Below the pieces are notes generated by a model, which saw only the letters and a program-made list of their open reading frames with translations, was not told the DNA's origin and searched no databases. This document shows positions 12,638-32,384 of a DNA stretch of 64,000 nt, piece by piece. Numbering within the stretch: the first letter of the stretch is position 1; every line of letters begins with the position of its first letter. The translations under genes and the position numbers were made by a program. The DNA comes from Amoebidium appalachense (taxonomy: Eukaryota; Ichthyosporea): positions 10,354,001-10,418,000 of the forward strand of contig CAVNZM010000001.1 in NCBI GenBank assembly GCA_963693365.1, written 5' to 3'.

Positions 12638-13073
12638 CTGATCTGGAGGTGTATAGGTCCTTGAGGCGCCGAGGAGGGGGGAGGGGAGGGGGGTGGGGAG
12701 TATGTGTGGGTTAGTGTGCATGTTGTAACCTTGCACGGTAAGAGGCAACTATCGATGGGGATTGGGGCCCCCAATTTGTGGGGGGGGGGGGGGGGGGGGG
12801 GGGGAGGGGAGGGGGGGGGGGGGGGGGGGGACCGGGGTATGTGTAGGTTAGTGTGCATGTTTGTAACCCTGCACGGCATGGGGCTACCAGGGCTACTATG
12901 CCAAACGGGGGTTTTAACCTGTCATGGCTTTACAAACCTACACACACAACACGTGTACATGCACACTTGTCACCCATATGCACACGTGCATTCACAACAT
13001 GCGCACACACATGCGCTTCCACACACACACACACACATGCACATGCACACATTCCCCCCCCACACACACACGT

Positions 13074-13110
<37 letters not shown>

Positions 13111-13292
13111 GACCAAGGTCAAGCCTGCGCAGCGCAAGCCCTATGCCCCCCGTGCACCCTATCTGGCCTCCATTCCCTACAAGCTGCCTATCCCCACCAA
13201 TCCAAACCCGAATTCCATGAGGGTAGGTGTCCTTGCAAAGATTGCCTATATAATACGACACAGATGCAACAGAAACGTGCGCGCTCACGCAT

Positions 13293-13337
<45 letters not shown>

Positions 13338-13551
13338 ATCCCACACCACACTACACCACACTACACCACACTACACCAATCTTCTTCAATTTACTGCAAC
13401 ATACCGCTAAGTGACGGAATGACTGAAGAGGGACCAAACAAGATTTTTTTGTTTTGAGAAAAAAAAAAGAAAAAGAAGGGGGGGGGGGGGGGGGGGGGGG
13501 GGGAGGTTACAAGCGTGCATCTCTACAACTATGTACCGCCTACCCCTCCAC

Positions 13552-13642
<91 letters not shown>

Positions 13643-13819
13643 CGTGCCCACATGTATGCATACAGCCTCCCTTGCGTCACTGTTATTTCTCGTTTCACAG
13701 CACGATAAAACTTACCCGGAGCAATTAGTGGTCTGTGGGGAGGAAAGTACAGAGAAAGGGAGTAGTTCATAATGATGTATGTTTGGACCGTGTTTTATAA
13801 CCCACACATATTTTACCCA

Positions 13820-13854
<35 letters not shown>

Positions 13855-14198
13855 GATATCCCCCCACCCATGGCATGGTCGTGTACGGCCAGCGGGGCCC
13901 CCTTCCTCTCCCCCCAAGGCCTTCTGAGGCATTTGCCCAACACATCCCCCAAGGTGGGTGGGTGTGCTAGGAGTGAAATGAAAGGAAAAACCGGAATGTG
14001 AAATTCTTCGATTTTTTCCCTTAAATTTATGGGACCAAGCGGCATCATCTAACCAAGGCAATGGTTCCAAGTTTCGCCAGTTTTTTTTTTTTTTTTTTTT
14101 TTTTTGTTTGGTTTTGTTTTGTTTTGTTTTCCGACCGAAAATGAAGCCCCATTGCCTTGGTTACATGACTTGCTTCAAAGCCGAAGGAGGGCCTTTCT

Positions 14199-14274
<76 letters not shown>

Positions 14275-14382
14275 ATGGGCTCTGCTTAGTATGCATACTC
14301 TGTGTGGTTTGCATTCTGCATTATGCTTTCGACTATGAACGTGTACCACATTTTAACCCCCTTTTCTCCCCCCTCCCCCCCC

Positions 14383-14427
<45 letters not shown>

Positions 14428-14558
14428 TCTCCCTACACACACAACCATAGGAACACAACACATAATCACATTCACACACAGACACTCACTCATGCACTGA
14501 CGGGAATACACATGCACGCACACGCGCGCGCGCGCACGCACACACATGCGCATGCGCG

Positions 14559-14619
<61 letters not shown>

Positions 14620-14756
14620 TCTCTCTCTCCTTTTTTTGCATTGGCTCCTCGTTCACCCCTGGGACTCTCCTGCTTCTTCCCACCATGAAGTCAATGTGCT
14701 TGCTTTCATACATTCAAACAGCTAACTCTTGCACAAGCATGGTCACCCCCCCCCCC

Positions 14757-14787
<31 letters not shown>

Positions 14788-14850
14788 ACACACACTGGTA
14801 CACAGTAACACATACACATACACACCTTCACACACACTTGCTCACTTAAA

Positions 14851-14921
<71 letters not shown>

Positions 14922-14984
14922 GCACACAATTACACATACACGTACACTTACACATACACACCTTTAACACACACTTGCTCTCCT

Positions 14985-15056
<72 letters not shown>

Positions 15057-15273
15057 GCAAACAGTAACACATACACACACACACACACTGGCACACAGTA
15101 ACACATACACATACACACCTTTAACACACACCTGCTCACTTAAACTCACACACACACACACAAACGCCCACACACATACACACACACACACACACACAAA
15201 CTGGCACACAGTAACACATACATACATCTACACACCTTTAATACACACTCGCTCACTTAAACTCACACGTGCA

Positions 15274-15315
<42 letters not shown>

Positions 15316-15508
15316 CACATGCACACACACACGCAGCCTATGTACGACCTGTGCTTGTTGCACCGCCACAATCTCCACCGAAACGGCCCAGGGGCCGACC
15401 AAGAAAGGTAGGCCATCTTCTGATTGGCCAATGAAATAGCCTTATTTGGAAGGGCTGGGTGATGTCTATTTTCGACTGGGGCATCTTTAGCCATGCTACG
15501 TGATTGAT

Positions 15509-15543
<35 letters not shown>

Positions 15544-15837
15544 GCAAAGGGAGTACAAAGATAGGGTGAATTGTTGCATGGACGCAAGGTGATTGTTTTA
15601 TTTTAATTTTTCTTTTTTTCTTTTTGTGTGTGTGTGGGGGGGGGGGCCGGAGGGGGGGGGGGGGGGATGTCGAAAACCAGGTGTGCACGAAAAACGAACA
15701 ACGAGCAATCAGAAAAAGACACCACAGGGTTTCAACTGAACATGTCATCAAGTTGAATCACCATTCCCTTGCCCTTTTTGGGGGGGGAGAGCGGGGAGGG
15801 TCGGGGTGAAGGGTGGGAGAAAGAGAGAGAGAGAAGG

Positions 15838-15873
<36 letters not shown>

Positions 15874-16506
15874 TGGAATATGAGGGTAGGTAACTAACCT
15901 TTTTTTTTTTTTTTTTTTTTTTTTTTCTTTTTTTTTCTCTCTCCCTTGCAGCCAACATTGGTTGTTGGTCCCCCGACAACCGCGTCAAACATGGTATGTA
16001 CTCGTTGCACACGGCCATGCGTCCACGGCGAGATGCACACACACACCACTCTGCATGTTTCCTTTTGTGGACACATATGTTAATTACTACCGTTTGGCAG
16101 TCATTGTTTGTGGACAAGATCGGGGATGGCATGGGTCAGAAGGGGGGAAGGGGGGGGGGGGGGGGGGGGGGGACGGAGGGAGGGAGGGAGGGAGGGAGGG
16201 GGGGGAGAGAAAGGGGGGGGGGGGGGGGGGGGGGGGGGATTATTCTGTGTTTGTATGTTTTTGCTTTTCTTTTTTTCTTTTTTCCTTTTTTTTGGGTGGG
16301 GGGGAGGGGGGTTGATAGTCTGCCGATGCTGATTTAAGATTACGTGCCTTCGCCTGTTCCGTTTATTTTGTTGGTTGTATTCCACTTCTTGTGGAAACAC
16401 CAAACAAGGGCATACACATCGGCAATTCGGCATTTGCTACGTCACTCACACACACACACACACACACATTTGTGGATTCCCCAGCAGTCTACAAAGCCCT
16501 CCTTCC

Positions 16507-16564
<58 letters not shown>

Positions 16565-16906
16565 ACACACACACGGGAGGATGGGCTTTACGTATCATGG
16601 ATACTCTTTCTGTACGTGTGCGTGTTGCAAAATCTCCCTAATGGATCTGCACTTCGTGCTCTGTACCGAAATTATATCCCTCCTCCCCCCCCCCCCCCCC
16701 CATCTCCCTTCTTGCTCTGTACCGAAATTATTTCTCCCTTCCCCCCCTCCTCCCTTCCCCTTCTAATCCTCCTCTCCTCTCCCCTCCGCTCCTCCCCCTC
16801 CTCCCCTCCCCCCCTCCCCCCCCCCCCCCCCATCTCCCCCCAAATCCTGGTGTCACCAGCTGCAACTGCGAATCGATTCCTCTGCTTATCCCCTGGATCA
16901 ATGTAC

Positions 16907-16944
<38 letters not shown>

Positions 16945-17217
16945 CTACAGCCCTTACACACAACCAGTCTACATGGCCCCACCGCCGGCCTCTGCCCCGA
17001 CAACCGCCGGGAGCCCCACACCCACTAACCAATCAGAATCCACCGATACTGGCTCATCCTCCATGCCATTGGCTACGCCATCGAATGGAATGCAGGCCGG
17101 TGCGACCTCGCCTGGGTCAAATACGCAGCAAGTGCCCACACAAACGCCTGCACGGTATTCGAGTTGGAGGCAACAGGTAAAATCCAACCCTTCCCCCTCC
17201 TCGTCTCTCTCTCTCTG

Positions 17218-17254
<37 letters not shown>

Positions 17255-17341
17255 CCCCCCCCCCTCCCCCCGGCGTTATGGGTCGGGAACCACGCAAGAG
17301 AGGTTAAAGAGTTGAAACCCGTTCTTTTGTGGAGACACAGG

Positions 17342-17376
<35 letters not shown>

Positions 17377-17556
17377 TCCCCGCCCCCTCCCCCTCCCCCT
17401 CCCCCCGGATGGGCGTCTGTTCAAGTGCCTCTTCTGCCTGCGCGTCTTTCAATTGTTCCATATTATGGCTTGATTTCGGGTGTGTCATTTTTGTGATGTG
17501 CCATATCATGTCCTTTGGTGACTCCTCCGAATTTCCAGCCCTCTAATACATACAGC

Positions 17557-17605
<49 letters not shown>

Positions 17606-17876
17606 AAAAAAAAAAAGAAAAGGAAAAAAAAAAGGGGGAAGGGGGGGGGGGGGGGGCTTAAAATTTGAACACACCACACACACCACCTGCACAAAGCCCA
17701 AGCACCCACGTGTGGCGATCTAGTGTACGCGCGGACCGACTAAATTTTGGAACCTCCTCGGACTTGTTGCATTTTCTAGTATATATTCCCCCCTCCCCCC
17801 TCCCCCCCCCTCCCCACCCACCCACCACAAATACAACCACGACTACGACCACGACCACAACCACAACCACGTATCT

Positions 17877-17912
<36 letters not shown>

Positions 17913-18658
17913 ACCAAAAAAAAAAAAAAAAAAAAAAAGTTGCTAACTCACTTCATTCACTCACTCACACGGGCACACATGCCAGCGTCCACACACCCAT
18001 ACACACACTTTTTTTCTCTCTATCTCTGTCTCTCTCTCTCTTTCTTACTTGCACCCACATTCCCTCTACCATTCCATCACAGGTGTCCACCAAACCGCGG
18101 CCACGAACTCTCCTAAGCGTTGAGCCCAAACCCCAATACATGGGCACAGAGGGGGCAGGGTTCCGCCTTTTCTCTCAGGTCACATACGACGCATCCGGTG
18201 AACCGATAAAGAGAAAACGGGGAAGACCGCGCAAATACCCTCTCACAGTAACGGCGTGGAACGAACAACACACAGACCAAAACGGAAATGTTTTGCCCCC
18301 GCCTCAACTATTGGGACAACGTACGCACACGGGGGGAGGGGAGGAGCCGGGGGGGATGGATGCGGGGGAAGGGGAAGGGGAGGAAGAGGAAGCACACAAC
18401 ACGTCTTTGCCCACTGCGATAGGTGAAGCGGGTGTATACCCGGATTCTGAAATTACAGTAAATACGACGATGGGAGAGGGGGCAGGTCGGGATGAGAATG
18501 GTGTGCAACACGAACCCGGATTTGAACAACACCAACACGAACACGAACACGAACAGAGTTTGGAATCCCAGCTAATTCCAAACAGAGAACACCAAGAGGA
18601 TATTATGCCCTCACAACTCTCCTTAGGAACTGTGTCAGTTACAGCCCTACCCCAGTGA
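9876..18658 (+). CDS. SAM-domain protein with two AT-hooks (complete, nine exons)
   Basis: Nine exons total 1572 bases, 523 codons plus stop: 9876-10088, 11197-11313, 12076-12181, 13110-13222, 13854-13953, 15337-15407, 15952-15993, 16943-17176 and 18083-18658. All phases agree. Residues about 85-136 form a sterile alpha motif ('[14 protein letters not shown]' to '[10 protein letters not shown]'), a helical protein-protein interaction fold. Two AT-hooks, 'KRPRGRPRK' (232-240) and 'KRKRGRPRK' (375-383), bind the minor groove of AT-rich DNA. The region between and after them is Pro/Ser/Thr-rich, and the tail is acidic with an EHEHEHE run. The likely role is a chromatin-associated nuclear adaptor, by analogy with SAM proteins of Polycomb type; no partner is visible. 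The start ATG at 9876 has A at -3. Several introns end in (CA)n-AG. Confidence 0.86.
11197..11313 (+). CDS. SAM/AT-hook gene exon 2
   Basis: 39 codons with the first SAM helices, '[20 protein letters not shown]'. The acceptor is TTTTAAACAG with a pyrimidine-rich lead. The donor is GTAATGA. Phase 0 at both ends. Confidence 0.92.
11930..12055 (+). repeat. Poly(C)-bordered dispersed repeat (family A), example copy
   Basis: Approximate consensus: GGATGGGCTCTGC, then GTATGCATACTCTTT, GTGTGGTTTGCACTCTGCAT, TGTGTTGTCCGTT, ATGTGTACTTCGTACTCTGT, ending ACGCATTCTAAC into poly-C. Other + copies: about 14272, 16576, 35232, 41290, 41490, 42278, 48490 and 48632. Reverse copies: about 2400, 3853, 4870, 6385 and 25476. 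No coding capacity. Confidence 0.82.
12076..12181 (+). CDS. SAM/AT-hook gene exon 3
   Basis: Completes the SAM domain: '[20 protein letters not shown]' then 'LIMKNL'. The acceptor is CTTTTCCAG and the donor is GTAAGCC. Ends phase 1. Confidence 0.93.
12532..12897 (+). repeat. Three intronic copies of a ~60-bp repeat separated by poly-G
   Basis: Copies at about 12532-12592, 12700-12760 and 12837-12897 share GGTTAGTGTGCATGTT and a CTTGCRCGGT core. Each is preceded by a G run, so the unit is poly-G plus element. They lie in intron 3 of the SAM/AT-hook gene. Confidence 0.75.
13110..13222 (+). CDS. SAM/AT-hook gene exon 4
   Basis: Opens after a (CA)n-CAG acceptor and completes a GTG codon. The peptide is proline and tyrosine rich ('[19 protein letters not shown]'). 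The donor is GTAGGTG. Ends phase 0. Confidence 0.82.
13854..13953 (+). CDS. SAM/AT-hook gene exon 5
   Basis: Opens after (CA)n-CAG. The peptide includes '[20 protein letters not shown]'. The donor is GTGGGTG. Ends phase 1, completed by the next exon. Confidence 0.75.
14201..14271 (+). repeat. Poly-C tract of about 70 bases
   Basis: An uninterrupted C homopolymer in intron 5 of the SAM/AT-hook gene. It directly precedes a copy of the poly(C)-bordered dispersed repeat. Confidence 0.9.
14777..15330 (+). repeat. Compound (CA)n satellite with ~65-bp interruptions
   Basis: At least four copies of a unit containing GGCACACAGTAACACATA and CACTTGCTCACTTAAAC alternate with pure (CA)n of 20-70 bases. 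The array ends a few bases before the acceptor of exon 6 at 15337. Confidence 0.85.
15337..15407 (+). CDS. SAM/AT-hook gene exon 6 (first AT-hook)
   Basis: The frame set by exon 5 reads '[14 protein letters not shown]' then the AT-hook 'KRPRGRPRK'. The acceptor is ACACACGCAG and the donor is GTAGGCC. Ends phase 0. Confidence 0.85.
15952..15993 (+). CDS. SAM/AT-hook gene exon 7
   Basis: 14 codons ('[14 protein letters not shown]') behind a strong polypyrimidine tract and TTGCAG. The donor is GTATGTA. Phase 0 at both ends, so it could be skipped without a frameshift. Confidence 0.75.
16943..17176 (+). CDS. SAM/AT-hook gene exon 8
   Basis: 78 codons, phase 0 at both ends, opening after (CA)n-CAG. 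Rich in Pro, Ser, Thr and Gln, with no domain seen. The donor is GTAAAAT. Confidence 0.82.
18083..18658 (+). CDS. SAM/AT-hook gene exon 9 (second AT-hook, stop)
   Basis: 191 codons to TGA at 18656-18658. Carries '[12 protein letters not shown]', then an acidic Glu/Gly stretch and a His/Glu repeat near the end. The acceptor is CCATCACAG. No canonical AATAAA is seen within 100 bases downstream. Confidence 0.88.
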   Translation: MSTKPRPRTLLSVEPKPQYMGTEGAGFRLFSQVTYDASGEPIKRKRGRPRKYPLTVTAWNEQHTDQNGNVLPPPQLLGQRTHTGGGEEPGGMDAGEGEGEEEEAHNTSLPTAIGEAGVYPDSEITVNTTMGEGAGRDENGVQHEPGFEQHQHEHEHEQSLESQLIPNREHQEDIMPSQLSLGTVSVTALPQ

Positions 18659-19300
18659 TGATTATTGTGTGTGGATGTGTGCATATTGCTAAATTTTTAA
18701 AAAATTTAAGTGGTAATCTCGATTTTATTGGTACTGTTTAAATTGAGAGTGGTATAGTTAAATGTCTATGACGGCACATATAGAAATTTGCAGCATCTAA
18801 ATCTCTGTTATGTAGTGGCCGAAATTTTATACGGGGGCATAATTATGAAAGTGCACGCGGCTGGACCGTGAATGATGCATGTGCACAACACACGAGCCTC
18901 AACTCTAACACAAAACTATGACTCGATTCGATAATCGATTCGGGCAGCAGCTGCAGTTTTAACTCGAACAAACTGTTATGCATGAATGCGCCATACATGA
19001 TGATCATCCTTTTGCAAAATTGCAAACTAAGTCAAACCTTGCCAATTTGGGAACACTAAGCCAAATGCACGTACAGTAATCACTTTGCTAAGTATATATA
19101 TATATATCTGCTCAATAAACATATGGACCCTGGTATGATCAGGTATTTGAATGGGGTATCGATGACTCATATGTACATACTGCATGCACAGTGTGCATGG
19201 TACATAAGCATGTTGCACATTTTCGACTTCTCCTGTGATAGGTGGACAATCATGTCACGTGTATCATCGAATGTATTTTATCCGACACTCAGTGCCAACC

Positions 19301-19337
<37 letters not shown>

Positions 19338-19453
19338 AAAAAAAGAAAGAAAGAAAGAAAGAAAGAAAAGAAAAGACTCGAAGAACAGAAACTCTGAAAG
19401 GAAGAAGAGAAAGAAAGAAAGAAAGAAAGAAAACTGAGAAAACACACAAATGT

Positions 19454-19557
<104 letters not shown>

Positions 19558-20033
19558 ACAGTGTCACACACACACACACACGTATAGGCGTGCAGCGATG
19601 ATACATAGCTGTATGTATATACAGGTTGATAGACACATTTTTCGTGACGCGTCACTCCTCCTCAAAGTTAACTTACCATATGATGCATGTACACATTATA
19701 AACGGTTTTCAAATTTATGAAATAATGCACACAATGAACAGTCACATTGTGCTTTGTGGCTTTCTATACATAACCGTATCATCCTAGGGCCCAACCTGCT
19801 CCAAGAAGAATTGTATTCTGCCAAAGGCAGAATTATTCTGCAGAAAGCAGATTTCATATAGGGGAACGTGTTGTTTGATCTATGCCACGCTGTAATGAGG
19901 TAAGGTGTCGGCACCAAGGTCAACAGTACTTCCACCCAACAAAATACACGTGAAAAAACCGACCGTTATAAGATGTACATCATACATCCGATCGGCGTTA
20001 CGTATGAACAACGTAGTACATGGAGATATAATA

Positions 20034-20071
<38 letters not shown>

Positions 20072-20396
20072 CCATTGCGCTATGAGGCCTGCCGGGGTAA
20101 GTTGCAGGCCGAGCCAGTGATCTTCTGCAAAACGCAGAAATATTCTGCGAATAATTCTCAATTTCAAACGCATTATCACTCCGCAAAAAAATTAAAAAAG
20201 GAAGGATATTTTTGCGAAAGCAGAATTATTCTGATATATCGATATAAGAACTATGTATTCTGCTTGGAGCAGGAAAACCATATTCTAGATCCGCGTAAGC
20301 AGAATAAATTTGCTTTTTGCGGTGCAAGTCTCTAAAAGGAAGAATGATTCTGGTTTTGCAGGGGGGTGGGTGGGTGGGCGGAGGGGGGAGGGGGGG

Positions 20397-20439
<43 letters not shown>

Positions 20440-21502
20440 GTGAGATGAGATGGTGGGAAAGGTAAGAGAGGAAAGTAGGGAGGGGGTTGGGTGGGTTGGT
20501 GGGTGAATGGGGGTGGGGTGGGGTGGGGTGGGGAAGGGGGGCGGCTCTGCTGACGGCAGTTGTTTTTGTGGGTAGATGATGCTGGTGCATGTGGTGCCGG
20601 TTGTGTCCAGGCACTATGTGCTGCTGTGCGTACACGTGTACACATGTATAATATGCCAATGTGTGTGTGTGTTTGGGGGGGGGGGGGGGGGGGGGGGGGA
20701 CACTGTGTGTGTGTGTGTGCATGTGGACGTGTGCAACTGTGTGTGCGCACGTGTGTGTGCATGTGTATTGCATATGCATACTGAAAACAGAAGTTATCCA
20801 TGGCCAGGGCAAAGATGTTTTAGTGATTTTACGAGTACGGGTTCAAATTATTGAGTGATTGCCACAGTACTATGATACAGCACATCGTGGGTACAAGTTG
20901 AATTTACAAAAAGTAACTGTTGCGTTTTTCAGCGCTAGCATCACAGTCTGAGGTATACGTAGCTGCATAGTTCTCCCGCGGCCGAATGGTTAGTTGTGTA
21001 TACTAGAATAAGTCCTGACATGGCAAATTTCAAAACAACAAAAGCAACTTGAACACAAATAAAACAAAAAAAACCAAAGTAACCAAATAAATACGTATCG
21101 CTATGGTGGGAATAGTGATAGCCATGCCATTGGCTCAGTTTAGTTTCCTAGCTAAAGGCCGGGAGCTCAGGCTTGCAATGCAGAGTACTTGGATTGAAAA
21201 GTTTTTTTTTTTACGTTGATATTGCACTTGTGTTTAGTGCTAAATGTGCAGATTTAGGGGACACCTAGGCCTCTAACGTGAAGCGCTGCCTCCACGTACG
21301 TACGGTCCGGTACACATGCCATAGTGTGTACTGTGGGGTACACGGAGTAGGGGATCAATCCAACGGTACCCGTACCCGTGTAGAGTGTTGCTTCGGTGTG
21401 CCGGCGTGTACATACACATGTATGCTTTGTGATATAAGAGGGGGGGGGAGGGGAGGAAGGTGTGGTGGTCTTCGGGGGCTCAAGGACGTTCAGGACGGGA
21501 CG

Positions 21503-21613
21503 GGTTCAGCGTCAGCGACAGAAAAACCAACTGCACCAAATCTGGTACGTTTTATTAGTACTGAAATGTACCAGATTTGGTGCCGTTGGTTTTTCTGTCG
21601 CTGACGCTGAACC
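21503..21613. repeat. Long hairpin: 46-bp inverted repeat, 19-base loop
   Basis: The arm at 21503-21548 and the reverse complement of the arm at 21568-21613 agree at 45 of 46 positions (one T/G difference). The loop is 21549-21567. A transcript would fold into one long stem of the size of a small-RNA precursor. A very short MITE-like element is the alternative. No open frame of note crosses it. Confidence 0.9.
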
Positions 21614-21945
21614 AATTGAGTTATAATTTTTCTGTACCAAAGGTTGGAAGAAAACACTATTTACATAATTATCATGCAAAAATTATAGCTCTAGCGCATA
21701 ATTGGTGTACCTTTTCACTCTCGATGTAACGCTGTTTTTCATATGAATTTGGCCCGGAGACCGATCGCCGCAATTGCATGGTTCCAGCTACTTTAATTAA
21801 ACTAGCAAGCACCGATATTTCTTTTCTTTTCTATTTTTCTTCTACAATTCTTTTCTTTCTTTTCCTTTTTCTTTATTTTCTTTTCTTTTCATCCCCCCCC
21901 CCCCCCCCCCCCCCCCCCAATTTTGAAAACAATATTTGTGCCGCT

Positions 21946-22050
21946 TTCCCGTCAAAATTTCCATATATGGCTAATCAGTCAGATCGTGCACAATTTAGGT
22001 TAATGCATTTTTTGCTGATTGCGATATTCCTACATTTTTTTTTTTTTTTC
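21946..22050 (+). repeat. Dispersed repeat with CCATATATGG, copy 1
   Basis: Shares CCGTCAAAATTTCCATATAT, GGCTAATC, GCATTTTTTG and GATATTCCTAC with 60900-61000. Divergence is about 15-20 percent by eye. Confidence 0.75.
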
Positions 22051-22111
22051 AATTCTACAAAAACCATCCTCACGCTACCCTTAGGGTCGTCGATGGTGGT
22101 GGTGATGGTTT

Positions 22112-22164
<53 letters not shown>

Positions 22165-22618
22165 GGGGAGGGGGGGGGGGGGGGAAGGTTGCGCACTGCT
22201 GCGTATACGTGACACTGAAGGTACAGCCGGGTAGTGAAATTGGAATCACATACAAAAGGTCATATTTGTAGCTCAATTTTTGAGGACAGTTGCACAAGGC
22301 CACACACGGTGATCTTTAATCGTTTTTTTTTTGCTGGGAGAAGGTGACGACTAGCCTTCGTTCAGCATGAATCTTTAAACGCACAAACAACAACACAAGA
22401 GTCATTCAACCAAACTCATTAACGTAGATGTTAAAGGTCACCTAGCATAATGATGTATCTTGGCTTGGAGTCGCTTCAAGCGTCGCCACTTGTAAAATTA
22501 CCCTTATTCGAAGGTAGGAATGCACACACGTCGTTATAGAAGTCTGTTATTTTTATGTTTACAGCAAAACAGTGTTCACCTGCATGCATCATGTGTGCAA
22601 CTAGTCTGTTAGCGCAAG

Positions 22619-22656
22619 TCACCGGGCTACAAGAGTGAGGCTGGAAGCATCATTAA
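22619..22656 (-). CDS. Tentative ERK gene last exon
   Basis: Behind a (CA)n tract and CATGTAG, the phase left by the tentative exon 11 gives 'VNDASSLTLVAR' and a TGA at 22619-22621. With exon 11 this makes 345 codons, a normal ERK length. The only support is phase and position. Confidence 0.25.
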
Positions 22657-22672
22657 CTACATGTGTGTATGA

Positions 22673-22727
<55 letters not shown>

Positions 22728-22995
22728 CGTGTACCCGAGTGCATGTGTGTACGTGTCCTTGTGTATTTGTATGTGGATATGGATACACGTGTGTTTATTG
22801 CCACCTCGAAAGGTGTGTGTGCACGTGCATTGCACTGCAAGTGTCCCAGTGCATCCCCACCTCTATAGCCAATCACCAACATAACACCACACCCTTTCCC
22901 AACCCTGATATACCCATTCCCCCCCCCCCCCCCCCCTCCCCCCCCTCCCCCTCCCCCCCCTCCCCCCCTCCCCCCCCTCCCCCCCCCCCCCCCCC

Positions 22996-23035
<40 letters not shown>

Positions 23036-23171
23036 TCTTTTTTCTACATGTCCATGGGTGCTGACCCCTGCTCAGGAACGGTCCCCTGCGCCGCCATGGC
23101 TGCCGCTGCAAAAAACATCGGCTCGGTCACCGTTTTTTTTTCTTTCTTTTTTTTTTTTTTTTTTTTTTGCG

Positions 23172-23214
<43 letters not shown>

Positions 23215-23681
23215 ACCAAAAACCAAAAAAAAAAAAAAAAAAAAAAAGAAAAAAAAACCAATCAAAATTTAGAATCAGTGTAACCAAAACAAACGTTATA
23301 AAAATTTCGGGTTCGATACACCTGCATGGTCGTGGATACAATTCGCCCACCCACCCAACCACCCACCTACCCCCTGCCCCCCCTGCCCCCCCCCCCCCTT
23401 TTCCCCGCCCGCACGCCCGTCCACCCGCCAACCCACATTGCCTCTAGAAGCACACGTCACCAACACCCAAATGCACCAGTAACCGGAAACAACCAGCCGG
23501 TCAAACCCCCCCCAATACCCCCCCCTCCTCATCATCCCCCTCCTCCTCCCCCCCCCCCCTCCCGCCTCCCCCCCCCCCCCACACACACATGCCCCCCCCC
23601 CCCCCCCCCCCCCCCCCTCCCCCCCCCCCCCCTCGGCAAAACAAAAACAAACAAATAAACAAAAGATATCTCCGCACCCAC

Positions 23682-23745
23682 CTGCTTCAGCCTCCAACCT
23701 TGCGGCCAACTCTCTTGCCCGCTTCCGCTTATAAATCAGCCCCTC
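23682..23745 (-). CDS. Tentative ERK gene exon 11
   Basis: After acceptor GTGGCAG the phase-0 frame reads 'EGLIYKRKRARELAARLEAE', a basic helix unlike the usual ERK tail, then donor GTGGGTG. It joins exon 10 in frame. It could instead belong to an unrelated transcript. Confidence 0.4.
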
Positions 23746-23881
23746 CTGCCACAGGATCACTGCAGAGGCCACACCCAATCAGCAACCACCAAGGCATCCA
23801 ATCAGAAAACATCAAGGCATCCAATCAGCACACAACAAGGCACCCAATCAGCACACAGCAATATCCTGTTTCACCAGCAAG

Positions 23882-23914
<33 letters not shown>

Positions 23915-24388
23915 AACAAGCCTAATTTGCACAGATTCCTCCCATGAAAAAAGAAAAAAAAAAAAAAAAAGGATTTTCTTAATGTTTCATTGATTTTTAA
24001 GCATTTCCCGCACCGATGAAAACCATCAAATCATACATCACCACCAGCCACCTACAACTTCATCTACCACCCCTTTCCACCTTTCTGCATATCCAACCCA
24101 CCTCGTCCGGCCCACCAGAGCCCCTCCCCCCAACAACTTTCACTGAGCCCTCATTCAAACACCATGCTCCCTGGGGCTTTAACATCAAGAAAAAGGAAGG
24201 AAAACGGGGAGGAGGAAGAGGAGGGGCGGTGGTGGTGGTGGTGGTGGTGGTGGTGGTGGTGGTGGTGGTGGTGGGGGGGGGGGGGGGGGGGGGGAGGGGG
24301 TAGGGAAGGGTTTTTACTTTTAAGTTGCTCTTTGGACATGGTGTCTTCCAGAAAATCTTTCTCGAATGGCTTCTGTGTGACGGGCTGT

Positions 24389-24458
<70 letters not shown>

Positions 24459-24713
24459 CGCGTGCGGGGGCGAGTGTGTCAGTCCACCAATCTACTTTGG
24501 CTCATCATGATAACGACAAATCCAACAGCAAACCAATGAAGGCCTCACTCACACACCCGTCCCCCCCCTCCCCCCACCCCCCCCCCCCCCACACCCCCAC
24601 CCCCCGTTTCCCCCGGTCCGTGTAAACTACCCCCCCTCCCCCCTCCCCTCCAACCTTTTTGCCCCAAATCCCCCCTTTCCCCCCCCCCACCCCCCCACCC
24701 CCCCACCCCCCAC

Positions 24714-24764
24714 CTCGTCGTTCGGGTCTGAGTAATGCTCGAGGCATGGGTGTGCCAGTGCCTC
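24714..24764 (-). repeat. Duplicated 3' part of ERK exon 10 with its donor
   Basis: 17 codons 'EALAHPCLEHYSDPNDE' followed by GTGGGG, 175 bases beyond the real exon end. It differs by two residues and several silent bases and is preceded by CTAG, so it looks like a small exon. It would repeat the alphaI-helix end if spliced in. Confidence 0.9.
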
Positions 24765-24767
24765 CTA

Positions 24768-32384
<7,617 letters not shown>

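Noticed and set aside
21121-21211. tRNA gene near TTGGCTCAGTTTAG with a T run downstream
   Set aside because: The A-box-like part is good, but the B box is poor and no cloverleaf can be drawn.
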